Shown here piece after piece: positions 35,751-43,722 of a DNA stretch of 64,000 nt. Under the pieces are notes generated by a model. That model did not search any database and was not told where the DNA came from. It saw only the letters and a list, made by a program, of their open reading frames with translations. How positions within the stretch are numbered: the first letter of the stretch is position 1; each line of letters opens with the position of its first letter. This DNA is from Allobosea sp. TND4EK4 (GTDB lineage Bacteria > Pseudomonadota > Alphaproteobacteria > Rhizobiales > Beijerinckiaceae), in assembly GCF_900156025.1 (NCBI RefSeq), contig NZ_FTMO01000001.1:620001-684000 (forward strand), in the 5' to 3' direction. The translations under genes were made by a program, and so were the position numbers.

Positions 35751-36518
35751 ATGCCCTCCGAAAAGCCCGCCGCCTCTCCCCTCGCCCGGCCGACACGCCG
35801 GCTTTTCGCTGCGATGACGCCGCTCTTCCTGGCGGCCTGCGTGAGCCAGCGGCAGCAGCCCTTCGAGGTGCAGCAGCCGCCGGGCCGCTATCCGATCAGC
35901 CCGGAATATCTCGAAATGTATGGCGAGAAGCCGAACGAGAAGTTCCCGCTGCCGGAAACCGACATCTCAGAGGTCAATCCGAAGTTCCTGCGTCAGGTCG
36001 TCGATTATCGTACGAGCGAGCATCCCGGCACGATCGTCGTCGATACCGACAACCGCTTCCTCTATCTCGTCCAGCCGGGCGGCCGCGCGATCCGCTACGG
36101 CATCGGCGTCGGCAAGCAGGGCATGTCGTGGCGCGGCCGCGCCACGGTGCAGCGCAAGGCCGAGTGGCCGCGCTGGACTCCCACGCCCGACATGATCCGC
36201 CGCGACCCCAAGAAGAACGGCCCCTGGGCCGGCGGCATGCAGGGCGGCCTCGACAACCCGCTCGGCCCGCGCGCGCTCTATCTTTACCAGAACGGGCGCG
36301 ACACGATGTACCGCATCCACGGCACCTCCGAGCCGTGGTCGATCGGCAAGTCGGTGTCGTCGGGCTGCATCCGCCTGTTCAATCAGGACATCATCGATCT
36401 CTATGGCCGCGTGCCGACCGGGACGAACGTGCTCGTGCTCAACCGCGGTACGCTGCAGCGCATGGACGCCGACGAGGCGCCGCCGACCGACGATGACGAC
36501 TACACGCCGACCTACTGA
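35751..36518 (+). CDS. L,D-transpeptidase (YkuD), lipoprotein form
   Basis: Encodes 255 residues from ATG 35751. The N-terminus has a lipoprotein signal ending FLAAC (C30). The YkuD domain carries the active site H190 (RIHGTSEP) and C206 (SVSSGCIRLFNQD). It makes 3-3 peptidoglycan cross-links or attaches proteins to peptidoglycan in the periplasm. It is closely similar in layout to the second L,D-transpeptidase at 38564 on the other strand (both have VDTDNRFLYLVQPGGRA-like and RKAEWPRWTP-like segments), which points to paralogues. An acidic tail (TDDDDYTPTY) ends the protein. The stop lies in a 16-base tandem duplication. Confidence 0.92.
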   Translation: MPSEKPAASPLARPTRRLFAAMTPLFLAACVSQRQQPFEVQQPPGRYPISPEYLEMYGEKPNEKFPLPETDISEVNPKFLRQVVDYRTSEHPGTIVVDTDNRFLYLVQPGGRAIRYGIGVGKQGMSWRGRATVQRKAEWPRWTPTPDMIRRDPKKNGPWAGGMQGGLDNPLGPRALYLYQNGRDTMYRIHGTSEPWSIGKSVSSGCIRLFNQDIIDLYGRVPTGTNVLVLNRGTLQRMDADEAPPTDDDDYTPTY

Positions 36519-36565
36519 CGGATCTGCCTACTGACGGACCTGCCGGCCGTTTGCGGCCTGTTGCC

Positions 36566-36590
36566 AAGGCGCGGCCCGATGCCGCGCCTT
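36566..36590 (+). terminator. probable terminator after the first L,D-transpeptidase gene
   Basis: Stem AAGGCGCGGC / GCCGCGCCTT with loop CCGAT, 47 bases past the stop. Only two T bases close it, so termination may be partial. Confidence 0.5.
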
Positions 36591-36661
36591 GATACCGTCA
36601 CAGCCCAAGCCCACTTCTCTCCTTGCGGCACTTCAGCGCCGTGCAACGAGAGGAGAAGACG

Positions 36662-37471
36662 ATGACGCCGCAAGAACGCGACGTGATCGCCGGGATTTTC
36701 GATCGGCTCAAGCAGGCCGCCAATCAGCCCCGCGACCCGGAAGCCGAAGCCTTCATCGCAGAACGCCTGCGCGAGCAGCCTTATGCGCCCTACGCGATGG
36801 CCCAGTCGGTCTATGTGCAGGAACAGGCGCTCACCAATCTGCATCAGCAGGTCGAGAGCCTGCAGGCGCAGTTGCGCGAGCTGCAGAACAGGGCACCCGA
36901 ACCTGCGCCGGCCGCCGGCGGCTTCCTGTCCGGCATCTTCGGCGGCGCTCCGGCGCAGCCGCGCGGCGGCTCGGTCCCGCCGATCCCGCAGCGCGCCGAT
37001 GCGCAGCCCTCCTCGGCCTGGAACACGCAGCCGACAGCGGCCCCGCAGCCAATGGGGCAACCGCAATATGGTGCGGCGCCCAGTCCCTGGTCCGGCCAGC
37101 CGCAGCAGCCCGCAGCTCGCGGCGGCGGCTTCATGGCGAGTGCGCTGACCACGGCGGCCGGCGTGGCTGGCGGCATGATGCTCGGCAACGTGCTCAGCAA
37201 CGCCTTCAGCGGCGGTTCGGGTGCGGCCAGCAGCCTGGCGAACTCGGTCGGCGGATTTGGCTCCGGCGCCAAGACCGCGGCCTCCGACCAGGGCGCCAAG
37301 GATCAGGCGGCCGACGCCAAGGGAGCGGACGACCCGGCACGTGTGGACCAGGCCTCCGACACGACCGGCGGCGAGCAGAGTCCGGCTCTGGAGCAGGCCA
37401 ATTACGACCAGGGCTATGACGACAGCGACGCTGGCTTCGACAGCGGCTCCGACGACGACAGCTGGGTTTGA
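36662..37471 (+). CDS. DUF2076 family protein
   Basis: Encodes 269 residues from ATG 36662 with GAGGAG 8 bases upstream. N-terminal helical segment begins MTPQERDVIAGIFDRL, the DUF2076 hallmark, and continues through YVQEQALTNLHQQVESLQ. A Pro/Gln-rich low-complexity linker (75-150), a Gly/Ala-rich hydrophobic stretch (FMASALTTAAGVAGGMMLGN) and an acidic C-terminus with YDQGYDDSDAGFD follow. The layout suggests a membrane-associated or envelope protein. Function unknown. Terminator at 37497. Confidence 0.85.
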   Translation: MTPQERDVIAGIFDRLKQAANQPRDPEAEAFIAERLREQPYAPYAMAQSVYVQEQALTNLHQQVESLQAQLRELQNRAPEPAPAAGGFLSGIFGGAPAQPRGGSVPPIPQRADAQPSSAWNTQPTAAPQPMGQPQYGAAPSPWSGQPQQPAARGGGFMASALTTAAGVAGGMMLGNVLSNAFSGGSGAASSLANSVGGFGSGAKTAASDQGAKDQAADAKGADDPARVDQASDTTGGEQSPALEQANYDQGYDDSDAGFDSGSDDDSWV

Positions 37472-37496
37472 TTCCGCCTCGTATCTGACATCGACA

Positions 37497-37526
37497 AGCC
37501 CGCCTCCTCCGAGGCGGGCTTTTTTT
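37497..37526 (+). terminator. rho-independent terminator after the DUF2076 gene
   Basis: Perfect 10-bp stem AGCCCGCCTC / GAGGCGGGCT, loop CTCC, and seven T bases. It lies 26 bases past the stop and isolates the iron-controlled gene that follows. Confidence 0.93.
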
Positions 37527-37564
37527 CTGCAGGGGCTTCCATCGACGTAACCGGGTGATTAGAG

Positions 37565-37579
37565 TTAGAATAATTCTAA
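37565..37579. promoter_or_regulatory. ICE-type operator (Irr box) in front of mbfA
   Basis: The 15-base perfect palindrome TTAGAATAATTCTAA lies 15 bases upstream of the mbfA start. It is AT-rich in a GC-rich region and matches the iron control element (TTTAGAA-N-TTCTAAA type) bound by the heme-sensing repressor Irr in rhizobia, where mbfA is a known Irr target. Its position next to the start suits repression under low iron. Confidence 0.85.
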
Positions 37580-37593
37580 TCTATAGGCCGATC

Positions 37594-38550
37594 ATGAAGC
37601 GTGTCGACGAACTCAGCGAAGCCGAGATCCTGGCGCTCGCGATCTCCAGCGAGGAGGAGGATGCGCGAATCTACCTGACCTTCGCGCAGAAGCTGCGGGG
37701 CACCTATCCCCATTCCGCCCAGATGTTCGAGGATATGGCGGCGCAGGAGCACGATCACCGCCATCGCCTGCTCGCGCTCTATGAAAGCCGCTTCGGCAAG
37801 GAACTGCCGCTGATCACGCGGCAGGACGTGAAGGGCTTCCTGAAGCGCAATCCGATCTGGCTGCATGCGGACCTCCAGCTCGACGCGGCGCGGCGCCACG
37901 TCGCGCTGATGGAGGTCGAGGCGAGCCGCTTCTATGCGGCCGCAGCCGAGCGCGCGCATGACACCGGGACGCGCAAGCTCCTCGCCGACCTTGCCGAGGA
38001 AGAGCGCGGGCACGAGCGGATGGCCGAATCCCTCAGCGAGGACCTCAAGAGTTCAGGTGCCGCCGACGAGGAGGAGGAGACGCGCAAGCGCCTGTTCGTC
38101 CTGCAGATCGTCCAGCCGGCACTGGCCGGGCTCATCGACGGCTCGGTCTCGACACTGGCTCCGATCTTCGCGGCCGCCTTCGCCACCCATGATTCCTGGA
38201 ACGCCTTCGTCGTCGGTCTCGCCGCCTCGATCGGCGCCGGCATCAGCATGGGGTTGACCGAGGCGCTGTCGGACGACGGCATGATCACCGGGCGCGGCCA
38301 TCCCTGGGTACGCGGCGCGGCCTGCGGCATCGCCACCGCGATCGGCGGGCTCGGCCACACCCTGCCCTATCTCATCCCCGACTTCTGGCTGGCGACGGCG
38401 GTCGCAGGCGTCATCGTGACGATCGAGCTCATCGTCATAGCCTGGGTGCGCTATCGCTATATGGAGACGCCGTTCACTTCGGCGATCGTCCAGATCGTGC
38501 TGGGCGGCCTCGCGGTGCTGGCGACCGGCATCCTGATCGGCAGTTCCTGA
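37594..38550 (+). CDS. mbfA: membrane-bound ferritin MbfA, iron exporter
   Basis: Encodes 318 residues from ATG 37594; the longer frame from 37555 would translate the Irr operator and is rejected. N-terminal ferritin-like (erythrin) domain with Glu/His clusters (SSEEEDARIYLTF, AAQEHDHRH, EEERGHERM), then a VIT1/CCC1-type membrane domain (about 170-318) with four to five helices. In Bradyrhizobium and Agrobacterium MbfA exports iron at the inner membrane and protects against iron and peroxide stress, under Irr control. The operator at 37565 fits this. Convergent with the second L,D-transpeptidase gene. Confidence 0.95.
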   Translation: MKRVDELSEAEILALAISSEEEDARIYLTFAQKLRGTYPHSAQMFEDMAAQEHDHRHRLLALYESRFGKELPLITRQDVKGFLKRNPIWLHADLQLDAARRHVALMEVEASRFYAAAAERAHDTGTRKLLADLAEEERGHERMAESLSEDLKSSGAADEEEETRKRLFVLQIVQPALAGLIDGSVSTLAPIFAAAFATHDSWNAFVVGLAASIGAGISMGLTEALSDDGMITGRGHPWVRGAACGIATAIGGLGHTLPYLIPDFWLATAVAGVIVTIELIVIAWVRYRYMETPFTSAIVQIVLGGLAVLATGILIGSS

Positions 38551-38563
38551 GAACCGCCGTCGC

Positions 38564-39373
38564 TCACATCACCACGACCTTCGCGCCGACGCCGACGCGC
38601 CCGTAGAGATCGACGACATCGTCGTTGATCATGCGGATGCAGCCGGAGGAGACCTCGTGGCCGATCGTGTTCGGCTCGTTCGTGCCGTGGATGCGGTAGA
38701 GCGTCGAACCGAGATAGAGCGCGCGGGCGCCCAGCGGATTTTCCGGACCGCCGGCCATGAAGCGCGGCAGATCAGGCCGGCGCTTCAGCATCTCGGAGGG
38801 AGGCGTCCAGCTCGGCCATTCGGCCTTGCGCGTCACGGTCTTCACACCGGCCCAGGAGAAGCCCGGCCGGCCGACGCCGATGCCGTAGCGCAAGGCGCGA
38901 CCACCCGGCTGCACGAGATAGAGAAAGCGCTGCGGGGTATCGATCACGATGGTGCCCGGCTTGTGCGGGCCGTCATAGGCGACCTCCTGCTTGCGGAAGC
39001 GCGGATCGACGACGCCCTGGATGCCGGATCGCGACTCGAGAGGCTGGCCGAGCGAGGCCTCCTGCCGCAAGGCGCGCGGACGGCGCCCCTGCTCGAAGGG
39101 ATCGGCGCCATAGCCTGCAGGCGCGCCCACCTGCTGCCCATAGGCATAGCCGCCGGGCCGGTTGTAGACGGCGCCCGCGCGACCATTCGGCGTCGGGTCG
39201 CGGCCGGTCATCATCATCTCGATGAAGCCCCCGCCATAGCCGGAGCGGCCCTGCGCCGCGCGCAGCATCGGGTCCTGCCGCTCGACATAGCCGTATCCCT
39301 GGGCCAGCACCGGCGCGGCAAGAACAATCGAGCCCAGGCCAATCAACAGCGGAAGGAAACAGGCGGAACGCAT
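38564..39373 (-). CDS. L,D-transpeptidase (YkuD), secreted form
   Basis: Encodes 269 residues from ATG 39373; the frame extends to 39619 without a better start. Sec signal peptide with cleavage near A24 (VLA-Q). A Gly/Arg/Tyr-rich linker (30-130) precedes the YkuD domain with active site H229 (RIHGTNEP) and C245 (EVSSGCIRM). Periplasmic, makes 3-3 cross-links in peptidoglycan. Paralogue of the lipoprotein form at 35751, but with a true signal peptide and a longer linker. It ends 14 bases from the end of mbfA. Confidence 0.92.
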   Translation of the reverse strand: MRSACFLPLLIGLGSIVLAAPVLAQGYGYVERQDPMLRAAQGRSGYGGGFIEMMMTGRDPTPNGRAGAVYNRPGGYAYGQQVGAPAGYGADPFEQGRRPRALRQEASLGQPLESRSGIQGVVDPRFRKQEVAYDGPHKPGTIVIDTPQRFLYLVQPGGRALRYGIGVGRPGFSWAGVKTVTRKAEWPSWTPPSEMLKRRPDLPRFMAGGPENPLGARALYLGSTLYRIHGTNEPNTIGHEVSSGCIRMINDDVVDLYGRVGVGAKVVVM

Positions 39374-39542
39374 GGCGCAACTCTTTTCGACAACGACCGG
39401 CAGAGAGGCTGCGGAGCAAGCCGACAGGAAAAGGTGAATCCGCAGCGGTTTCCGCACCGTGCCAACGCCGAAGCCGCGAATTCGTTGCATTAACCTTAGC
39501 GATCGGCGAACCGACAGGGTTAAGGCCGTGTTGCCTGGCCGA

Positions 39543-40961
39543 TCATCCGTGCCGGCGCAGACGACGCAGCAGCAGCCCGCGCCAACCGGCGACGTCGCAG
39601 GCGAGAACCAGCCCGCCATAGATCGCGACGCCGAGCGCTCCCTGGAGCAGCAACTCCAGCGGAGCGAAGAAGCGGCCCTGGAGCGGCCACAGCAGCGCCG
39701 CCATCAGCCCCGTCGCCGCAACAATCGCAGCGAGGTCCTTCAACGAGGGCAGGCAGGGCAAGGCGCGCAGCACGAGGACTGCCGTCAGGAGCAGTACCGC
39801 CAGAAACGCCGCGCTCTGCGCCAGCGAGGCAGCGAAACGGCCGAACGTGGCCGAGAGCGTAAAGACCACCGCAAGGTTGATGGCCAACCCCAGCAGCGCG
39901 GCCAAAGTGGTGACCAGCGTGCGCTTGTCGAGAAGGAAGACAGGATAGAGCGCCGCCTGGAAGATCGCGAGGGCCGCGAAGCCGGGCAGCAGAAGCGAAA
40001 GATGGGCGGCAAAGCGCCCGCGGAACTCCGGCGGCACCAGCAGTGCCTCGAAGGCCGGCAGCACGACCCAGAGCCCGGCCGCAGCCGGCAGAACCACCGC
40101 GAGCACCACGACGATGTTGCGCGAGACCTGGGCAAGCGCGACCTGGCGCCCCTCCTTTTCGCCCAGGTTCAGCACATGCCGCAGCGCGACGATCTCGATC
40201 GTGGCGCCGAGCGTGCCGAAGAGCCTGAGGCCGATATCGGAGGCGAGCGAGAAATAGCCGGCCTCGGCCAAGCCCTGGGCATCGGCCAGCCAGCCGCGGT
40301 TGATCAGCGGGATCAGGGAATAGACGGCGTTGCCGGCGACCAGAGGCAGGCCGTAGCGCAGAAAATCGCGCGCAAGATCGCGGCGGAACAGTCGCGGTGC
40401 CAGCGGGCCATCGGAGAGCGGGCCGCGCACGCTCAGCACGGAGACGATGGTGCCGAGGAGACCGCCCAGCACCACCACCACCGGATCCCGCGTCGCCCAG
40501 GCGCCGCCGACCATGAAGAGCAGCACGACGACGCTGCGCACCAGGATCAGCCGCGCATAGACCCGGTCGAGAAAACGGCTGCGGGCGATCGCCCCGTGAT
40601 ATTCGAACCAGCCGGCACCGACGCCGGCGAAGATCGCCGCCGCCAGCAGTGCCGGCGGCAGGCCGAGATCGAGGCCTGTCGCATAGGCGAGGATCGGCAG
40701 CGTACAGAGCGCCAGCGCGGCACCGGCGAAAATGAGGTCGAGCGTGGCGCGAGTGCCGGGCTGGCTCGTGCGGGCCTGCTCGGAATAGAAGCGCACAGCC
40801 GAGAGCTTGATCCAGTCCAGCCCCGCCGTGTTGATCAGGATCACGGTCGCGGCGGCGATGGCGTAGAGCCCAAAGGCAGCGGGGCCGAGAAACAGGGCGA
40901 TCAGCAGCCCCAGCGCGAAATTGAAGCCCGCATTGATGACGAAGGGCAAAAGGACGGTCAT
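39543..40961 (-). CDS. polysaccharide/oligosaccharide flippase family membrane protein
   Basis: A 472-residue protein with about 12 to 14 helices. It begins MTVLLPFVINAGFNFALGLLIALFLGPAAFGLYAIAAA, here split: helix 1 and the GPAAFGLYA motif are typical of Wzx-like flippases. Members move lipid-linked sugar units across the inner membrane. The frame extends upstream to 41297, but that part is not membrane-like and overlaps the next gene's upstream region, so ATG 40961 is used. No glycosyltransferase genes are adjacent, so the glycan is unknown. Confidence 0.85.
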   Translation of the reverse strand: MTVLLPFVINAGFNFALGLLIALFLGPAAFGLYAIAAATVILINTAGLDWIKLSAVRFYSEQARTSQPGTRATLDLIFAGAALALCTLPILAYATGLDLGLPPALLAAAIFAGVGAGWFEYHGAIARSRFLDRVYARLILVRSVVVLLFMVGGAWATRDPVVVVLGGLLGTIVSVLSVRGPLSDGPLAPRLFRRDLARDFLRYGLPLVAGNAVYSLIPLINRGWLADAQGLAEAGYFSLASDIGLRLFGTLGATIEIVALRHVLNLGEKEGRQVALAQVSRNIVVVLAVVLPAAAGLWVVLPAFEALLVPPEFRGRFAAHLSLLLPGFAALAIFQAALYPVFLLDKRTLVTTLAALLGLAINLAVVFTLSATFGRFAASLAQSAAFLAVLLLTAVLVLRALPCLPSLKDLAAIVAATGLMAALLWPLQGRFFAPLELLLQGALGVAIYGGLVLACDVAGWRGLLLRRLRRHG

Positions 40962-41158
40962 CGCGGAACGTTCATCTCGCCTTGTGGGCAGCCCCGACTC
41001 ATGCGCGGTCGGACTGGCGCGAATCTGACCTACCGGTTGGCGGGGCTCTTTCCAAGAGAGAGCCGGGCGGGCCGCTCGCGTGGACCCCTGCGGCGCCGGC
41101 ATGCCGGGATGCGGCCGGCCGCCTTTGCAATCGTTGCATTTGCACCTAGAGGCGGGGC

Positions 41159-41656
41159 ATGACGAGCCTGCCCACCATCCGCGACGCGACCGATGCCGAT
41201 TCCGAGCCGCTGGCGGCGCTGATCGCCGCGAGCTTTGCCGAATATCCGAACTGCCATTTCGTCTGGGACGAATTTCCGGAATTGCGCCAGCCCGCAAGCG
41301 CTTTCGCGGCGAAGGGCGGGCGGCTCTGGGTGGCGGATGCTCCGGGCGGCGGCATTGCGGGCTCGCTTGCCGCCACGCCGGTGCCCAGCCAGAACGCGGT
41401 CGAGATCACCAAGGTCTATGCCGATCCGGCCTTTCGCGGCTCCGGCCTGGCGCAGGCCCTGTTCGCGGAGGCGCACGGCTTCGCGCGGGCGGGGGGCTTC
41501 TCCGAGATGATGCTGTGGTCGGACACGCGCTTCGCACGCGGACACCGCTTCTACGAGAAGCTCGGCTTCCGGCGCTGGCCGGGCGAACGCTATCTCGCCG
41601 ACGTCTCCGAAACTTGGGAATATCATTTCCGCCTGCCGCTCGGCGACGCCCGATGA
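41159..41656 (+). CDS. GNAT family N-acetyltransferase
   Basis: A 165-residue GNAT protein. Acetyl-CoA-binding motif A is VYADPAFRGSGLAQALFAEAHGFA; the C-terminal pattern ARGHRFYEKLGFRRWPGERYL is also typical. GAGG lies about 9 bases upstream of the ATG. Its stop overlaps the start of the EamA transporter gene by 4 bases (ATGA at 41653-41656), so the two are translationally coupled. A joint role such as acetylation and export of a small molecule is possible but not shown. Confidence 0.88.
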   Translation: MTSLPTIRDATDADSEPLAALIAASFAEYPNCHFVWDEFPELRQPASAFAAKGGRLWVADAPGGGIAGSLAATPVPSQNAVEITKVYADPAFRGSGLAQALFAEAHGFARAGGFSEMMLWSDTRFARGHRFYEKLGFRRWPGERYLADVSETWEYHFRLPLGDAR

Positions 41657-42495
41657 GCATTTCCACCGCGCTGCGGGCCGCACTCGGCATCGCCCTCCTC
41701 ACCGCCATGGATGCGGTGATCAAGGGGCAGATGCAGCAGCACGGCTTCCTGCTCGCGCTGTTCATGCGCTTCGTGATGGGCGGCGCGACGGCGCTGATCG
41801 TCCTCGCCATTGTGCGCCCGCCCCGCCCGACACGCGCGAGCTTGATCGGCAATCTGGCGCGCGTCCCGCTGGTCGTCATGACGGCGGGCAGCTTCTTCTA
41901 TTCGATTTCGGTGCTTCCGCTGGCGGAGGCCCTCACCCTCTCCTTTCTCGCGCCAGTCTTCGTAGCGCTGCTCGGCGGGCTGCTGCTGAAGGAGAGGATC
42001 GATCGGCGCGTTCTGCAGGCGCTCGGCTTCGGCCTCGCCGGTATGCTGGTAATGGTCTGGCCGCGCCTGCAGGGTCATGTCGGCGGCGCCGGGCTCGGTG
42101 TCGCGGCAGCGCTGTTCTCGGCAGTCAGCTACGCCTTCAACCTGATCCTGCTGCGGCGGATCGCGACGCGCGAGCACCCGACCGTGATCGTCGCCTTCCA
42201 GGCGGTCGGCCCGGCTCTGGTGCTGGCGATCCCGGCGCTACAGGTCCTCCAGCCGATGAGTTGGACCGACCTCGCGCTCTATGCCGCAGCCGGTGTGCTG
42301 GGCGTGTCCGGCCATCTCATGCTGACATCGGCCTATGCCCGCGCGGCCGCATCGAAGCTCGCGGCGATCGAATATACGGCGCTGATCTGGGCCAGCCTGC
42401 TCGGCTTCTTCTTTTTTGCAGAGGTGCCGCTCTACACGACGCTCGCGGGCGCTGTCCTGATCGTCGCCGGGGCCGTCGCGGTCAGCCGGCGCTAG
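41653..42495 (+). CDS. EamA/DMT family transporter
   Basis: Encodes 280 residues with ten predicted helices in two EamA halves (helices 1-5 about 8-140, helices 6-10 about 145-280). Start ATG 41653 overlaps the GNAT stop. Members export amino acids, metabolites or drugs. Features include LTLSFLAPVFVALLGGLLLKERI and SKLAAIEYTALIWASLLGFFFF, the conserved half ends. Its last 14 bases overlap the end of the convergent thioesterase gene. Confidence 0.9.
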   Translation: MSISTALRAALGIALLTAMDAVIKGQMQQHGFLLALFMRFVMGGATALIVLAIVRPPRPTRASLIGNLARVPLVVMTAGSFFYSISVLPLAEALTLSFLAPVFVALLGGLLLKERIDRRVLQALGFGLAGMLVMVWPRLQGHVGGAGLGVAAALFSAVSYAFNLILLRRIATREHPTVIVAFQAVGPALVLAIPALQVLQPMSWTDLALYAAAGVLGVSGHLMLTSAYARAAASKLAAIEYTALIWASLLGFFFFAEVPLYTTLAGAVLIVAGAVAVSRR

Positions 42496-42976
42496 GCTGC
42501 TTCGGCGGCTGCGGACGAAGGACGAGGCAGGTTTCCGTGCCATGGGCGAGCAGCCTGCCGGCTTCGTCGTGAAGGCTGCCTTCCGTGGTGATGACCGACC
42601 CGCCACGATGGATCAGCCGCCCCTCGCAGCGGACCGTGCCGCTCTCCGGCATGACCGGGCGCACATAGTTCAGCTTCAGCTCCAGGGTGGTGTAGCCCTC
42701 GCCCGGCTTCAGCGTCGCATGGGCGGCGCAGGCCATCGCCGAATCCAGGATCGTCGCCGTCCATCCCCCATGAACCGTTCCAAGCGGGTTGAAGAAGCGC
42801 GTGGATGGACGGCCGCTGAAGACGACGCGGCCCTCCTCCGCCTCGATGAGATCGATGTCGGAGGCCTGCGCGAAGGGCGGGGCCGGATGCCTGCCCTCGA
42901 TGATGCCGCGGATGAAGGAGAGCCCGTCTTCGGCGAGCAAGGTCTCACGGCCGACCACCCCGAAAACGCGTTCCAT
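42482..42976 (-). CDS. PaaI-type hotdog thioesterase
   Basis: Encodes 164 residues with the PaaI/4HBT core NPLGTVHGGWTATILDSAMACA, in which the HGG loop and the following Asp are the catalytic part. Hydrolyses acyl-CoA or aryl-CoA thioesters in the cytoplasm. A perfect palindrome (42992-43003) lies 16 bases before the start, and the MarR gene lies directly upstream on the same strand, so control by that regulator is likely. The 3' end overlaps the convergent EamA gene by 14 bases. Confidence 0.9.
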   Translation of the reverse strand: MERVFGVVGRETLLAEDGLSFIRGIIEGRHPAPPFAQASDIDLIEAEEGRVVFSGRPSTRFFNPLGTVHGGWTATILDSAMACAAHATLKPGEGYTTLELKLNYVRPVMPESGTVRCEGRLIHRGGSVITTEGSLHDEAGRLLAHGTETCLVLRPQPPKQPSAG

Positions 42977-42991
42977 ATCCGCTCCTTTATG

Positions 42992-43003
42992 GTGTATCTA
43001 CAC
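42992..43003. promoter_or_regulatory. palindrome between marR and thioesterase genes, candidate operator
   Basis: GTGTATCTACAC is an inverted repeat (GTGTA-TC-TACAC) in an AT-richer patch 16 bases upstream of the thioesterase start. The size and position suit a MarR-family operator, but there is no experimental motif to compare. Confidence 0.45.
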
Positions 43004-43051
43004 GATATCGGGCGGAGCTTAGCTCGTCAACCTGGCCACGGGAGCCCTTCG

Positions 43052-43507
43052 TCAGTCGCTCTGGCGCGCCGCCCGGCGCAGCGCCCTGAGCCCGTCCCGG
43101 GTCTCGCGCCAGCGCTCCGGACCGACGGCGCCCTCGATCTTATCCTGCGCGGCACGCCAGTGGGGGATCGCGGCCTCGATGGCCGCCCTGCCCTTGTCGG
43201 TCACCCCATAGATCGCCGCCCGGCCGCGGCATTCGACCGGCTCGACCATCCCCTCGGCCGCCAGAAGCTGGAGGTTGCGGGTCAGCGAGGTCCGCTCCAG
43301 AGCGAAGCGCTCGGCGAGCTCGGTGATCGACTTCCACTGGCCCGTGCTCAGCGCCGAGAGCAGAACGAACTGCGTGATCTTCAGCCCGCTCGGACGCATC
43401 GCCTCGTCATAGGCACGGGTGACGGCGCGCGCCGTCATCCGCACATGCAGCGCCACGCAGGAGCGAGCGATGTCGTCGAGACGCGGATCGGGCGCGGGTG
43501 TCGTCAT
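43052..43507 (-). CDS. MarR family transcriptional regulator
   Basis: A 151-residue winged-helix protein. Helix-turn-helix and wing: SITELAERFALERTSLTRNLQLLAAEGMVE followed by CRGRAAIYGVTDKG (shown as two parts); the dimer interface is formed by the terminal helices. MarR proteins bind palindromes as dimers and release them on ligand binding. It precedes the thioesterase gene by 75 bases on the same strand. A ligand related to the thioester substrate is possible. Confidence 0.9.
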   Translation of the reverse strand: MTTPAPDPRLDDIARSCVALHVRMTARAVTRAYDEAMRPSGLKITQFVLLSALSTGQWKSITELAERFALERTSLTRNLQLLAAEGMVEPVECRGRAAIYGVTDKGRAAIEAAIPHWRAAQDKIEGAVGPERWRETRDGLRALRRAARQSD

Positions 43508-43594
43508 GTCGCCATGTTAGCGTGTTCTGAGGTGCGCCGCAGCCTCGAAGCAGACTTGGCCGACCGGGCGTTCACTTTATCGCGCGCTGCTTTC

Positions 43595-43623
43595 TTGACT
43601 CTCAGCAGGGCCGAGCCTATCTC
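43595..43623 (+). promoter_or_regulatory. groESL promoter
   Basis: TTGACT (43595-43600), 17-base spacer, TATCTC (43618-43623). The -35 box is near consensus and the -10 box is weaker. The start point would fall around 43630-43635, at the first base of the CIRCE operator. Confidence 0.7.
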
Positions 43624-43634
43624 CGCCTCACCTG

Positions 43635-43661
43635 TTAGCACTCCCGTACATTGACTGCTAA
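43635..43661 (+). promoter_or_regulatory. CIRCE element (HrcA operator) of groESL
   Basis: TTAGCACTC, 9-base spacer, GACTGCTAA: the CIRCE consensus (TTAGCACTC-N9-GAGTGCTAA) with one mismatch in the right arm. It lies directly behind the promoter and 61 bases before groES, the standard position for repression by HrcA. Confidence 0.95.
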
Positions 43662-43722
43662 CAGCCAGCCGGGGCCCCTTCGCGGCACCCGAAACGAATG
43701 ATACCGAGAGGAAGACAGAACC

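Noticed and set aside
37555-37593. Longer MbfA start
   Set aside because: It would translate the Irr operator palindrome; MbfA proteins begin at MKRVDELSEAE-like sequence.
39459-41162. 567-residue plus-strand open frame opposite the flippase gene
   Set aside because: Gln/Arg/Glu-rich antisense shadow; the minus-strand frame has clear membrane helices.
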